Under the pieces are notes generated by a model that had not been told where the DNA came from, searched no databases, and saw nothing but the letters and a program-made list of their open reading frames with translations. Positions 25,649-32,866 of a DNA stretch of 64,000 bases are shown here, one piece after another. A program made the position numbers and the translations under genes. Where the stretch lies: NCBI GenBank assembly GCA_902774295.1, contig CACYHP010000006.1:1-64000 (forward strand), in the 5' to 3' direction. Origin of the DNA: an uncultured Bacteroidia bacterium. GTDB taxonomy: Bacteria; Bacteroidota; Bacteroidia; Bacteroidales; F082. The first letter of the stretch is position 1, and every line of letters begins with the position of its first letter.

Positions 25649-26719
25649 ATGGAATATAAACGTTTAGGCGACTATATCAGACCAGTGGATGTCCGTAATC
25701 GAGAGTTGAAGGTTAAGAAACTTGTCGGCTTGACTATTGACAAGGCATTCATACCATCTGTAGCGAATATTATTGGCACAGACCTTTCCAATTATAAGAT
25801 TATTCGCAAAGAACAGTTTGCGTGCAGTTTGATGCAGGTAAGTCGCGATGAAAGAATTCCTGTAGCAATGTTTGAAGAAGATGAAGCTATAATGTCGCCT
25901 GCATATCCAATGTTTGAAGTTGTCGATAAAACACAATTGTTGCCTCGATATTTAATGATGTGGTTTTCGCGTAAAGAATTTGACCGTGAAGCAAGTTTTT
26001 ATGCTGTTGGTGGAGTTCGTGGAAGTTTGACATGGGAAGATTTCTGCAATATGCGCCTTCCGATTCCTTCTATTGACCGCCAGCGTGAAATCGTTTCTGA
26101 ATACGAGACGCTTTCCAACCGCATTCGCCTCAACGAGCAGATGATTGCCAAACTTGAGGAAACCGCCCAAGCACTCTACCGCAAAACCTTCGTCGACAAC
26201 ATCGACAAACAAAACCTCCCCCAAGGCGCATTGGGCGACTTGGTAACACCACAAAAAGGAAGAAACATTATAAGAGAAGAATGCGTTGAAGGGGATGTAC
26301 CTGTTATAGCAGGAGGAAAAACTCCATCATGTTTCCATAACCGAAGCAATACGGTTGCTCCTGTGGTTACAATTAGTGCATCTGGAGCAAATGCAGGATA
26401 TGTTAGCTTGCACTTCAACAAAGTTTGGGCAGCGGATTGCTCGTATATAGATGTTGATATATTCCCATACATTTACTACATATATGTATTACTCTCTATG
26501 AGCCAAGAACGACTCTATAGTATGCAAGAAGGAACAGGTCAACCTCATATTTATCCACGTCATATTATGAGTTTGTCAATTACTTTGCCATCTAATGATG
26601 CGATACGAATGTTTCATGAGAAGGTGACACCATTTTTCCGCAAGATAAATTTGAAACAACAAGAAAACATAAAACTAACTGAATTACAGTCTTTGCTTTT
26701 GGCGAGGATGGGGAAATAA
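25649..26719 (+). CDS. hsdS: Type I restriction-modification specificity subunit
   Basis: 356 residues from the ATG at 25649 (a GTG at 25640 overlapping the fic stop is the alternative). DNA-target recognition subunit. Two target recognition domains (about 1-130 and 185-305), each followed by a conserved helix (about 132-180 with IPSIDRQREIVSEY..., and about 310-356). This is the usual circular two-half layout, at the short end of the length range. No inverted repeats or recombinase that would suggest phase-variable shuffling were seen. Confidence 0.9.
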   Translation: MEYKRLGDYIRPVDVRNRELKVKKLVGLTIDKAFIPSVANIIGTDLSNYKIIRKEQFACSLMQVSRDERIPVAMFEEDEAIMSPAYPMFEVVDKTQLLPRYLMMWFSRKEFDREASFYAVGGVRGSLTWEDFCNMRLPIPSIDRQREIVSEYETLSNRIRLNEQMIAKLEETAQALYRKTFVDNIDKQNLPQGALGDLVTPQKGRNIIREECVEGDVPVIAGGKTPSCFHNRSNTVAPVVTISASGANAGYVSLHFNKVWAADCSYIDVDIFPYIYYIYVLLSMSQERLYSMQEGTGQPHIYPRHIMSLSITLPSNDAIRMFHEKVTPFFRKINLKQQENIKLTELQSLLLARMGK

Positions 26720-26732
26720 AAAAAATAAAGAT

Positions 26733-28841
26733 ATGGCAAAAAACCTCAAAAATAGTGAAATGCAGGTATTTAAAGCCGACTTGCACATCCATACTCCAGC
26801 ATCGAAATGTTATAAAGGCAAAAAAGATGATGCAGAATATCTCAGAATTATTGAAAAAGCTGAAGAGAAAGGCTTGAAAATAATTGCCATAACAGATCAC
26901 AACTCAATTGAAGGCTATGAAAAACTAATTGAACAAAAAGAAAGGATTCAAGCTGAAGTTGATGGTTTGAAAAAAGTTAGTGATTCTAAAGAAGCAAAAA
27001 AAATAATCAAAGAGGATGAAAAAATATTAAATATTTTCAGTTCAATTCTTATTTTACCTGGTATTGAATTTGAGGTTAATAATGGAGTCCATATGTTGGT
27101 TATTTTTAGTCCAGAAACGGATATTACAACGATCAAAGACATCCTTAAGAATGGCGGATTTGATGCTGAGAGTTTTGGTAAAGAAGATGATGTTTTTTCT
27201 AAATGGTCGTTATTTGATTTTTATAATGAATCTGTTAAGTATGATTGTTTAATTCTTGATGCTCATACAGATTCAAATAAAGGAATTTATAATACGATAA
27301 AAGAAGGAACAACCCGAATTCATGCTTTTACAGACAAAGCTTTGGCTGGCATCTGTTATAAAAGTGAGAAGCAAAAGAGTAACATTCGTAATTTGTTTTT
27401 ACAACCTAGTTATAAAAGAAGTAATCCTGTCGCATTTCTTAAATCATCAGATGCGCATAAAATTGATGAAATTGGGAATGAAAAAACATTTTTCCAATTA
27501 AAAAATCTAAGATGGCAAGATTTTAAAGATTCGTTTAATAATCCTGATGAATGTATTTTTACTTCAAATCCTAATACACAGACGATAATTAATAATATAT
27601 CAGAAAATAGTAGATGTATATTTATTTCAGAATTAAACGATGATCATAAAGACGAATTCGCAAAATCTGTATGTGGATTAAGTAATGCTGATGGTGGTTA
27701 CATTGTTGTTGGTGCAGATTCAAAAGATATAGTTAATGGTATTGAAATAAAAAATAAAGAAGACATTGATAGGATATATACATTTATTAATGAAATATCA
27801 AAAAAGACTCATGTAAATTACATTACTGTCAATAGATATCACATCAAAGAAGATTTTTTTATTGTGGTTGTTAAAGTTGATGGTAGCGAAGAACTGGTAG
27901 ATGTTGATAACAATGGCATTATTTATTGTTGCCAAAAAGGTAAAAATGTTAAGCTAAACGCTAATCAAATACAACAGGTATTATCACAAAAAATTGAAAC
28001 TAAATATCAACAGCATATATCTAATGAATTGGCAGTAATAAGAAAAAGTGTTTCTGCGGTTGATACATATTTAAAGTCACAACCAATAATAAGTTCATAT
28101 AATAAATTTAGCACACCAATTCATAATCATTTGTTATCTATTGAAGTGATTGAGCCGACAAAATTGGCGCCAGAACAAAAACAATCATTAACTGACCGAT
28201 ACAAAGAACTGGAAAATGGATCATGGAAAGGTAATATTATGTATATTGAGGGTGAATGTAGCCCAAGACTTAAACAAGCATATTTAAGAATAACACCTCC
28301 CAAATTTACGATAAAAGGCATAAAGAAAACAACGAATAAAAATTCTTTATATATTATTCCAGGAGGTGCAGTGTTTTATTCAAAATCAGACTTGAATTAT
28401 CACAATAATAAGGATTATCCAATTCTTAAAATAGAAGTTTCAAAGAATTATTCTATAAAGTTTTTATGTGCATTTCTTAAATCTTCATTTTTCTTATGGT
28501 ATGTCAAAAACAAATTTGGCGATATAGATTTCTTTCCACCAGAAATCTTTAATTTTATAAATATTCCCAATATACATAATGGAAATTCAGCTGAAATAGA
28601 TGTTATTTCGGAAATTGAGAAAAATGTTGATAGTATAATGGAACTGGAAAGAGATTTTTTAAAAACAGACTTGAAAAGTCTTGAAAGTCCTAATGAATAT
28701 ATTACTCAACACAATGAAAAAACTAAGAATTACTTTAAAAACATCGATGACTTGATTTTTAAATTATTAAAAATCAAAGAAGAAGACATCTTAATAATAA
28801 AAGAGAATTTACGCGCCAATTATATTTATATTCCTGAATAA
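26733..28841 (+). CDS. PHP-domain phosphoesterase fused to AlbA_2-like and specificity-like domains
   Basis: 702 residues. N-terminal PHP metal-dependent phosphoesterase (about 10-270) with a full set of metal ligands: DLHIHT (D16, H18, H20), TDHNS (D55, H56), E112, H120, H178 and SSDAH (D240, H242). Next an AlbA_2/Schlafen-type domain (about 290-410): ISELNDDHKDEFAKSVCGLSNADGGYIVVGAD-like core. The C-terminal third (about 500-650) resembles the specificity/recognition half-domains of Eco57I- or type I-like enzymes (PILKIEVSKNYS..., AFLKSSFFLWYVKN, FINIPNI). Base composition is far more AT-rich than hsdM/hsdR. Lies 13 bases after hsdS. Function unknown; a defence nuclease that uses the restriction context is an inference. 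Confidence 0.75.
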   Translation: MAKNLKNSEMQVFKADLHIHTPASKCYKGKKDDAEYLRIIEKAEEKGLKIIAITDHNSIEGYEKLIEQKERIQAEVDGLKKVSDSKEAKKIIKEDEKILNIFSSILILPGIEFEVNNGVHMLVIFSPETDITTIKDILKNGGFDAESFGKEDDVFSKWSLFDFYNESVKYDCLILDAHTDSNKGIYNTIKEGTTRIHAFTDKALAGICYKSEKQKSNIRNLFLQPSYKRSNPVAFLKSSDAHKIDEIGNEKTFFQLKNLRWQDFKDSFNNPDECIFTSNPNTQTIINNISENSRCIFISELNDDHKDEFAKSVCGLSNADGGYIVVGADSKDIVNGIEIKNKEDIDRIYTFINEISKKTHVNYITVNRYHIKEDFFIVVVKVDGSEELVDVDNNGIIYCCQKGKNVKLNANQIQQVLSQKIETKYQQHISNELAVIRKSVSAVDTYLKSQPIISSYNKFSTPIHNHLLSIEVIEPTKLAPEQKQSLTDRYKELENGSWKGNIMYIEGECSPRLKQAYLRITPPKFTIKGIKKTTNKNSLYIIPGGAVFYSKSDLNYHNNKDYPILKIEVSKNYSIKFLCAFLKSSFFLWYVKNKFGDIDFFPPEIFNFINIPNIHNGNSAEIDVISEIEKNVDSIMELERDFLKTDLKSLESPNEYITQHNEKTKNYFKNIDDLIFKLLKIKEEDILIIKENLRANYIYIPE

Positions 28842-28869
28842 GGATATATAATTATCAAATAAATATACT

Positions 28870-28950
28870 ATGCCATACTTCAACGAAAGCCAGTTAGAAC
28901 AGTCGATAATCGCACTGCTGCAATAGGAATAATACGAATACGTTATAGAA
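28870..28950 (+). pseudogene. hsdR 5' remnant A
   Basis: The first 44 bases are identical to the start of hsdR at 34760. Translation continues ALLQ, stop, E, stop, YEYVIE, which lines up with ALLLEQDYDYVKG of the intact gene, so homology goes beyond the identical stretch but two stops have arisen. rhuM begins 20 bases after it. Confidence 0.85.
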
Positions 28951-28969
28951 ATAAAAAAATGAGATAACA

Positions 28970-29974
28970 ATGAACAAAATCCAATTCATATTATACCAGT
29001 TGCCCGAGGAGGAGGGCAAGGTGCAGGTGGTTATCAAAGATGAGACCATTTGGGCTACGCAAAAAGCGATGGCGCAGCTGTTTGGCGTGGGTGTGCCCGC
29101 CATCAGCAAGCATCTGAAGAATATTTTTGAAGAAAAGGAACTGGACGAGCAAGTGGTTGTTTCCAAAATGGAAATAACCACTCAACATGGTGCTATAGAA
29201 GGAAAAATGCAACGCAACGAAACTGCCTTCTATTCTCTCGATGCGGTCATTGCCGTGGGCTACCGCGTATCATCGGCGCGGGCGACCAAATTCCGCATCT
29301 GGGCCACCAAGATTCTTAACGAGTATATCCGGAAGGGCTTTGTTTTGGACGACAACCGGATGAAACAGGGCGAGCAGATTTTCGGCAAGGACTATTTCCG
29401 AGAACTGTTGGAGCGTGTGCGTTCCATCCGTGCCAGCGAGCGTCGCATCTGGCAACAGATTACTGACATCTATGCGGAATGCAGCATCGACTACGACCGG
29501 AACGCACCCACAACCCGCGATTTCTACGCCATGATCCAGAACCGTTTCCACTTTGCCATCACAGGGCAGACAGCGGCGGAAATCATCTACACCAACGCCG
29601 ACCACCAGAAAGCCAATATGGGACTTACAACATGGAAAAATGCGCCTGACGGCAGAATTCTGAAATCGGATGTGACCGTCGCCAAAAACTATCTGTCAGA
29701 GAATGACATTAAACGATTGGAACGTGCCGTTTCTGGCTTCTTCGACTATATCGAGGATTTAATTGAAAACGAAAACACGTTCAATATGTCGCAGTTTTCG
29801 GAGAGCGTGAACGCATTCCTGTCATTCCGCAAATTCAAGATACTTCCAAACAGAGGCAGAATTTCAAAGGAACAGGCCGATGCGAAAGCCGAAAGCGAAT
29901 ACGAGATTTTTAACAAGACTCAACCCATCATTTCCGATTTTGACAAAGAAATTAAACGTCTGAAAGGAGAATAA
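28970..29974 (+). CDS. RhuM-family protein
   Basis: 334 residues, the normal RhuM length. RhuM was first named as a Salmonella pathogenicity-island gene and is often found inside type I restriction loci; its biochemical role is not known. Visible: a helix-turn-helix-like N-terminus (TIWATQKAMAQLFGVGVPAISKHLKNI), the RNETAFYSLDAVIAVGYRVSSARATKFRIWATKIL core, and a helical C-terminal part with a Fic-like surrounding (TGQTAAEIIYTNAD). Base composition is close to hsdR and unlike the PHP gene before it. Flanked by hsdR remnants A and B. Confidence 0.9.
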   Translation: MNKIQFILYQLPEEEGKVQVVIKDETIWATQKAMAQLFGVGVPAISKHLKNIFEEKELDEQVVVSKMEITTQHGAIEGKMQRNETAFYSLDAVIAVGYRVSSARATKFRIWATKILNEYIRKGFVLDDNRMKQGEQIFGKDYFRELLERVRSIRASERRIWQQITDIYAECSIDYDRNAPTTRDFYAMIQNRFHFAITGQTAAEIIYTNADHQKANMGLTTWKNAPDGRILKSDVTVAKNYLSENDIKRLERAVSGFFDYIEDLIENENTFNMSQFSESVNAFLSFRKFKILPNRGRISKEQADAKAESEYEIFNKTQPIISDFDKEIKRLKGE

Positions 29975-29977
29975 CCT

Positions 29978-30055
29978 ATGCCATACTTCAACGAAAGCCA
30001 GTTAGAACAGTCGATAATCGCACTTGCTGTTTTGGATTATATGGAAGATTGCTGA
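29978..30055 (+). pseudogene. hsdR 5' remnant B
   Basis: 44 bases identical to the hsdR start (47 shared with remnant A), starting 3 bases after the rhuM stop. The frame then departs (LAVLDYMEDC, stop). Its end merges into the regulatory region of the CBASS operon. Confidence 0.85.
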
Positions 30056-30154
30056 CATCTTGTCAGTTGTATCTTATGTCATTATTTGTCAAAATCACAT
30101 CGTAAAACTGACAAAATTTCAGTTTTTTATTTATGTTTTACATATTCTGTGTCA
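30052..30154. promoter_or_regulatory. Cluster of TGTCA/TGACA sites, possible activator binding region
   Basis: TGACA or TGTCA occurs at 30053, 30061, 30077, 30087, 30109 and 30150, including the palindrome CTGACA-TC-TTGTCAG (30052-30066). A seventh is at 30204. The position 20-125 bases upstream of a sigma-54-like promoter fits an enhancer, but no activator gene lies in the window. Confidence 0.45.
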
Positions 30155-30174
30155 TTTAGTGAAATAAATTTGCC

Positions 30175-30191
30175 TTGGCATGATTTTTGTA
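30175..30191 (+). promoter_or_regulatory. Sigma-54-like -24/-12 promoter of the CBASS operon
   Basis: TTGGCATGATTTTTGTA matches the RpoN consensus YTGGCACGRNNNTTGCW at all positions except two C-to-T changes, one of them in the -12 GC. No clear TAnnTTTG box is placed between here and the start at 30253. A small hairpin TGTGTC / GACACA (30202-30221) lies at the expected transcript start. Confidence 0.5.
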
Positions 30192-30252
30192 ATAAATAAG
30201 ATGTGTCAATTTTGAGACACATAACTTTATTATTAACAAAATTTTTCAGCCT

Positions 30253-31188
30253 ATGGCAAATTTACATTACTTATTTCAACAGTTTAACACAGATTTGACC
30301 ATCACCGATACAAAGAAAAATAAGATGATGGCTTCTAGAGACAATCTGCGTGAAAAGATTAAAAACCATTTCGAGAAAAACCACGACGGTTACGTTCCAA
30401 AGTTCTTCATTCAAGGTTCATATAAACTAAAAACCTTGATTCGAACAAAAGACGACACTTGTGATTTGGATGATGGCGTTTACTTCAAAAGCAATCCTGA
30501 CAATGTAACAGGCACGACTTTACAAACATGGGTGAAAGAGGCGGTAGATGGGACAACAGATGCTACGCCAACACACAAAAAGAAATGTATCCGAGTAGAT
30601 TATAAAGCCGGATATAACATTGATTTACCTGTTATGGTATTTGATGACACGAAAGACAAACATCCTCATCTTGCAGTTAAAAATAATGGTTTTAGAGATG
30701 ATGACCCTAAAGAGTTTGTGGAATATTTTAACAAACACAAAACGGATCAGATGTGTCGCACGATCAAGTATCTTAAAGCTTGGTGTGACCACAAACGTGA
30801 CGATATGCCTTGTGGTTTGGCTATGACGGTGTTGTCGCTCGACTGTTTCCAAGGCAATACAAGGGATGATGTGGCTTTGAAATACACTTTGATCGAGATT
30901 GAAAATGTTTTGAAACGCAACTTCGCTTGTGTAATGCCAACAACGCCAAATGACGATTTGTTTGCAGATTATTCAGAGACGAAAAAGAATAACTTTATGA
31001 AAAATCTGCGTGCGTTTATTGATGATGCCAAGGCTGCCATTGAAGAGCCTAATCATCAAAAAGCAAGTCGTTTGTGGAGAAAACATTTAGGTAACCGTTT
31101 CCCGGAAGGCAAAGACGTAAATGATCCAAGTTCGGCTGGCTTTGCGGGAACTATCGGAAGCTCAAAACCATATTATAATGGCTGTTAA
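30253..31188 (+). CDS. CBASS CD-NTase (cyclic oligonucleotide synthase, cGAS/DncV-like)
   Basis: 311 residues. Makes a cyclic di- or trinucleotide second messenger on phage infection. Nucleotidyltransferase motif QGSYKLKTLI (G55-S56) is followed by D71-x-D73 in TCDLDDGVYF and the third carboxylate D124 in NIDLPVMVF. Helical OAS1-C-like part about 150-300. The C-terminus ends Asn-Gly-Cys; in CBASS with E1/E2-type enzymes the CD-NTase C-terminus is the site that becomes conjugated, so this tail fits the adjacent E2. The 3' end overlaps the E2 gene by 11 bases. Product nucleotide unknown; the STING effector suggests c-di-GMP. Confidence 0.9.
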   Translation: MANLHYLFQQFNTDLTITDTKKNKMMASRDNLREKIKNHFEKNHDGYVPKFFIQGSYKLKTLIRTKDDTCDLDDGVYFKSNPDNVTGTTLQTWVKEAVDGTTDATPTHKKKCIRVDYKAGYNIDLPVMVFDDTKDKHPHLAVKNNGFRDDDPKEFVEYFNKHKTDQMCRTIKYLKAWCDHKRDDMPCGLAMTVLSLDCFQGNTRDDVALKYTLIEIENVLKRNFACVMPTTPNDDLFADYSETKKNNFMKNLRAFIDDAKAAIEEPNHQKASRLWRKHLGNRFPEGKDVNDPSSAGFAGTIGSSKPYYNGC

Positions 31189-31819
31189 AAACCAGTATTT
31201 TGATAGGCAATTAGATTCCGTTGTCAAGGAATATCCAAATCTAAGGATAAAAGTAGAAGATGGTGCTCCTTTTATTAAAGGTATTTTGGATATTCCTGAC
31301 GATAATGGGGATGTTTCTGGATGTTTTGCAATTGAGATTCGGCCATCTGCTGGTTTCCCTTATGCATTCCCATATCTATATGAAGTGGGTGGAGAAATAC
31401 CTTGTGAGGCGGATTGGCATAAATATCCTGATAATTCATGCTGTTTGACAGTTCAGGCGAAAGAATGCATGATTTGCTATAACGGTATAACTCTTGTGTG
31501 GTTTATCAAGAACATTGCTATACCGTATTTCGCCAACCAATTGTATAAAAAACAAACAGGGAGTTACTTGCAGGAGTATTCTCATGGAAGAGATGGAATA
31601 AAAGAATTTTATGAAGAATTATTTCAGACGAGTGATATCAATGTTTGGAGGTGTTGTCGGGATGTTGCATTTAGCGGTGCAAAGTATGAAAGAAATGGGA
31701 AATGCTATTGTAATAGCGGTAAAAAATACAAGAAATGTCATCTGCCTATTGAAGATAAGGTAAAAATAATTGGTAAACAACAAATTATGTTTGATCTTAA
31801 AATGATGAATTTGATATGA
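31178..31819 (+). CDS. CBASS-associated single E2-like conjugating enzyme with SEC-C tail
   Basis: 213 residues. Start at MAVKNQYFD, since an upstream in-frame ATG at 31121 lies inside the CD-NTase domain. Ubiquitin-conjugating-enzyme-like fold: EIRPSAGFPYAFPYLYEVGGEIP, then HKYPDNSCCL where H81 and C88/C89 match the H...CL catalytic site of bacterial E2 proteins. The C-terminus carries a SEC-C-type zinc motif (C176-x-C178-x8-C187-H188, GKKYKKCH). No E1 or JAB gene accompanies it, so this is the type II-short CBASS arrangement. Probably attaches or processes the CD-NTase C-terminus to tune its activity. Confidence 0.85.
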   Translation: MAVKNQYFDRQLDSVVKEYPNLRIKVEDGAPFIKGILDIPDDNGDVSGCFAIEIRPSAGFPYAFPYLYEVGGEIPCEADWHKYPDNSCCLTVQAKECMICYNGITLVWFIKNIAIPYFANQLYKKQTGSYLQEYSHGRDGIKEFYEELFQTSDINVWRCCRDVAFSGAKYERNGKCYCNSGKKYKKCHLPIEDKVKIIGKQQIMFDLKMMNLI

Positions 31820-32763
31820 AACCACGTATATTTATTGGCTCATCAACCGAAGGATTGGATATAGCACAAAAGGTTAAAGACTATTATGCGAATGATTTTG
31901 AGTGTTATCTTTGGAATGACGGTATATTCAGATACAATGAGAATTACTTGGAAACACTGCTTAAAGAGGCAAATCTGTTTGATTATGGCATACTTGTTTT
32001 TACAAAAGATGATTTTACAAAATCACGTGAAAAAAAATTTGACTCCCCACGAGACAATGTAGTATTTGAATATGGGTTGTTTTTAGGTCGATTGGGGAGA
32101 GACAATGCATTTATTTTACAAGGAGATAATGTAAAATTGCCATCAGATTTGTTTGGTATTACTCATGCCAATTTTAAATATAAAAAATGCTGGTTCAAAA
32201 AAACAAGATCGCTTGATGAAAGTTCTTTAAATGATAGTTTAAAGAGATTAAAAAAGCAAATCGAAGAAAAGGTACATTTAGGCGTTTTGGGTATGTTGCC
32301 GTCAACAGTTTTGGCCATCGGTTATTTTGACAATTTTGTAAAGCCAGTTTGTGAATCTTTGTCTGCAAGCAATAAAATGCTTGAAGATTATAAATGTTCT
32401 TCCTACAAGTTTAGAATAGTTTTACCTAAAGATTTAGATTCTGATATAAAAAAGAAAGCAAATTTGTTCTATAAAGAAAAAAAATTTAACCCAATCGCAA
32501 TAAATTCTATATCAAGGTCTTATCCACTATATGTTGCTATTGATGCGGAAAATAGCAAAGCAATATTAAGTGATATGCCGACAACTTTAAATGGTCTTGA
32601 CAAGGCCATAGAGTTGTATTTAAGAAAAGGTCATGTTGGTAAATCAAATGAACAAAGACTGTTGGAAGATAGAGAACTTCGCAACTTTGAAAAGGTGTTG
32701 CGTTCATTGATAAAAGAAGATGCAGACTGCCGCGAATATGTGGAAGTTGAAACCGAGATATAA
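31816..32763 (+). CDS. TIR-STING CBASS effector
   Basis: 315 residues; start overlaps the E2 stop (ATGA). N-terminal TIR-like domain (about 1-150): RIFIGSSTEGLDIA, then FSKS-like DFTKSREKKFDSPRDNVVFEYGLFLGRLG with the putative NADase glutamate E85. C-terminal STING-like domain (about 158-300): LPSTVLAIGYFDNFVKPV matches the ligand-binding helix of prokaryotic STING (animal STING has LAWSYYIGYL there), and LSDMPTTLNGLDKAI follows. Known relatives bind c-di-GMP, form filaments and destroy NAD+ to kill the infected cell. The terminator at 32791 ends the operon. Confidence 0.85.
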   Translation: MKPRIFIGSSTEGLDIAQKVKDYYANDFECYLWNDGIFRYNENYLETLLKEANLFDYGILVFTKDDFTKSREKKFDSPRDNVVFEYGLFLGRLGRDNAFILQGDNVKLPSDLFGITHANFKYKKCWFKKTRSLDESSLNDSLKRLKKQIEEKVHLGVLGMLPSTVLAIGYFDNFVKPVCESLSASNKMLEDYKCSSYKFRIVLPKDLDSDIKKKANLFYKEKKFNPIAINSISRSYPLYVAIDAENSKAILSDMPTTLNGLDKAIELYLRKGHVGKSNEQRLLEDRELRNFEKVLRSLIKEDADCREYVEVETEI

Positions 32764-32790
32764 TTAATATTTTATTTCAAAAATTTACAT

Positions 32791-32836
32791 AATACCATCC
32801 ATTTTTAAAAATAAAATTGGATGGTATTGTTTTTTT
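32791..32836 (+). terminator. Terminator of the CBASS operon
   Basis: AATACCATCC (32791-32800) pairs with GGATGGTATT (32819-32828), followed by a T run. It separates CBASS from rloAB. Confidence 0.88.
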
Positions 32837-32839
32837 GTA

Positions 32840-32848
32840 TATTTTTGC
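32840..32848 (+). promoter_or_regulatory. -7 box TATTTTTGC for rloAB
   Basis: Housekeeping-type box directly after the CBASS terminator and 19 bases before the rloA start. Confidence 0.7.
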
Positions 32849-32866
32849 ACGATAATTTATTGAAAT

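Noticed and set aside
25649..26719. Possible phase-variable hsdS
   Set aside because: No inverted repeats within or near hsdS, no second hsdS copy, and no recombinase gene next to it. The nearest recombinase, xerD, looks like the housekeeping enzyme.
28870..30055. hsdR stubs as small functional leader peptides
   Set aside because: Stub A encodes 18 and stub B 25 codons, but they are exact copies of the hsdR start, and stub A shows decayed hsdR codons beyond its stop. Remnants explain them better, although translation is possible.
30625..30852. 75-codon minus-strand frame inside the CD-NTase gene
   Set aside because: Shadow frame; no domain and no promoter. An antitoxin role was considered but nothing supports it.
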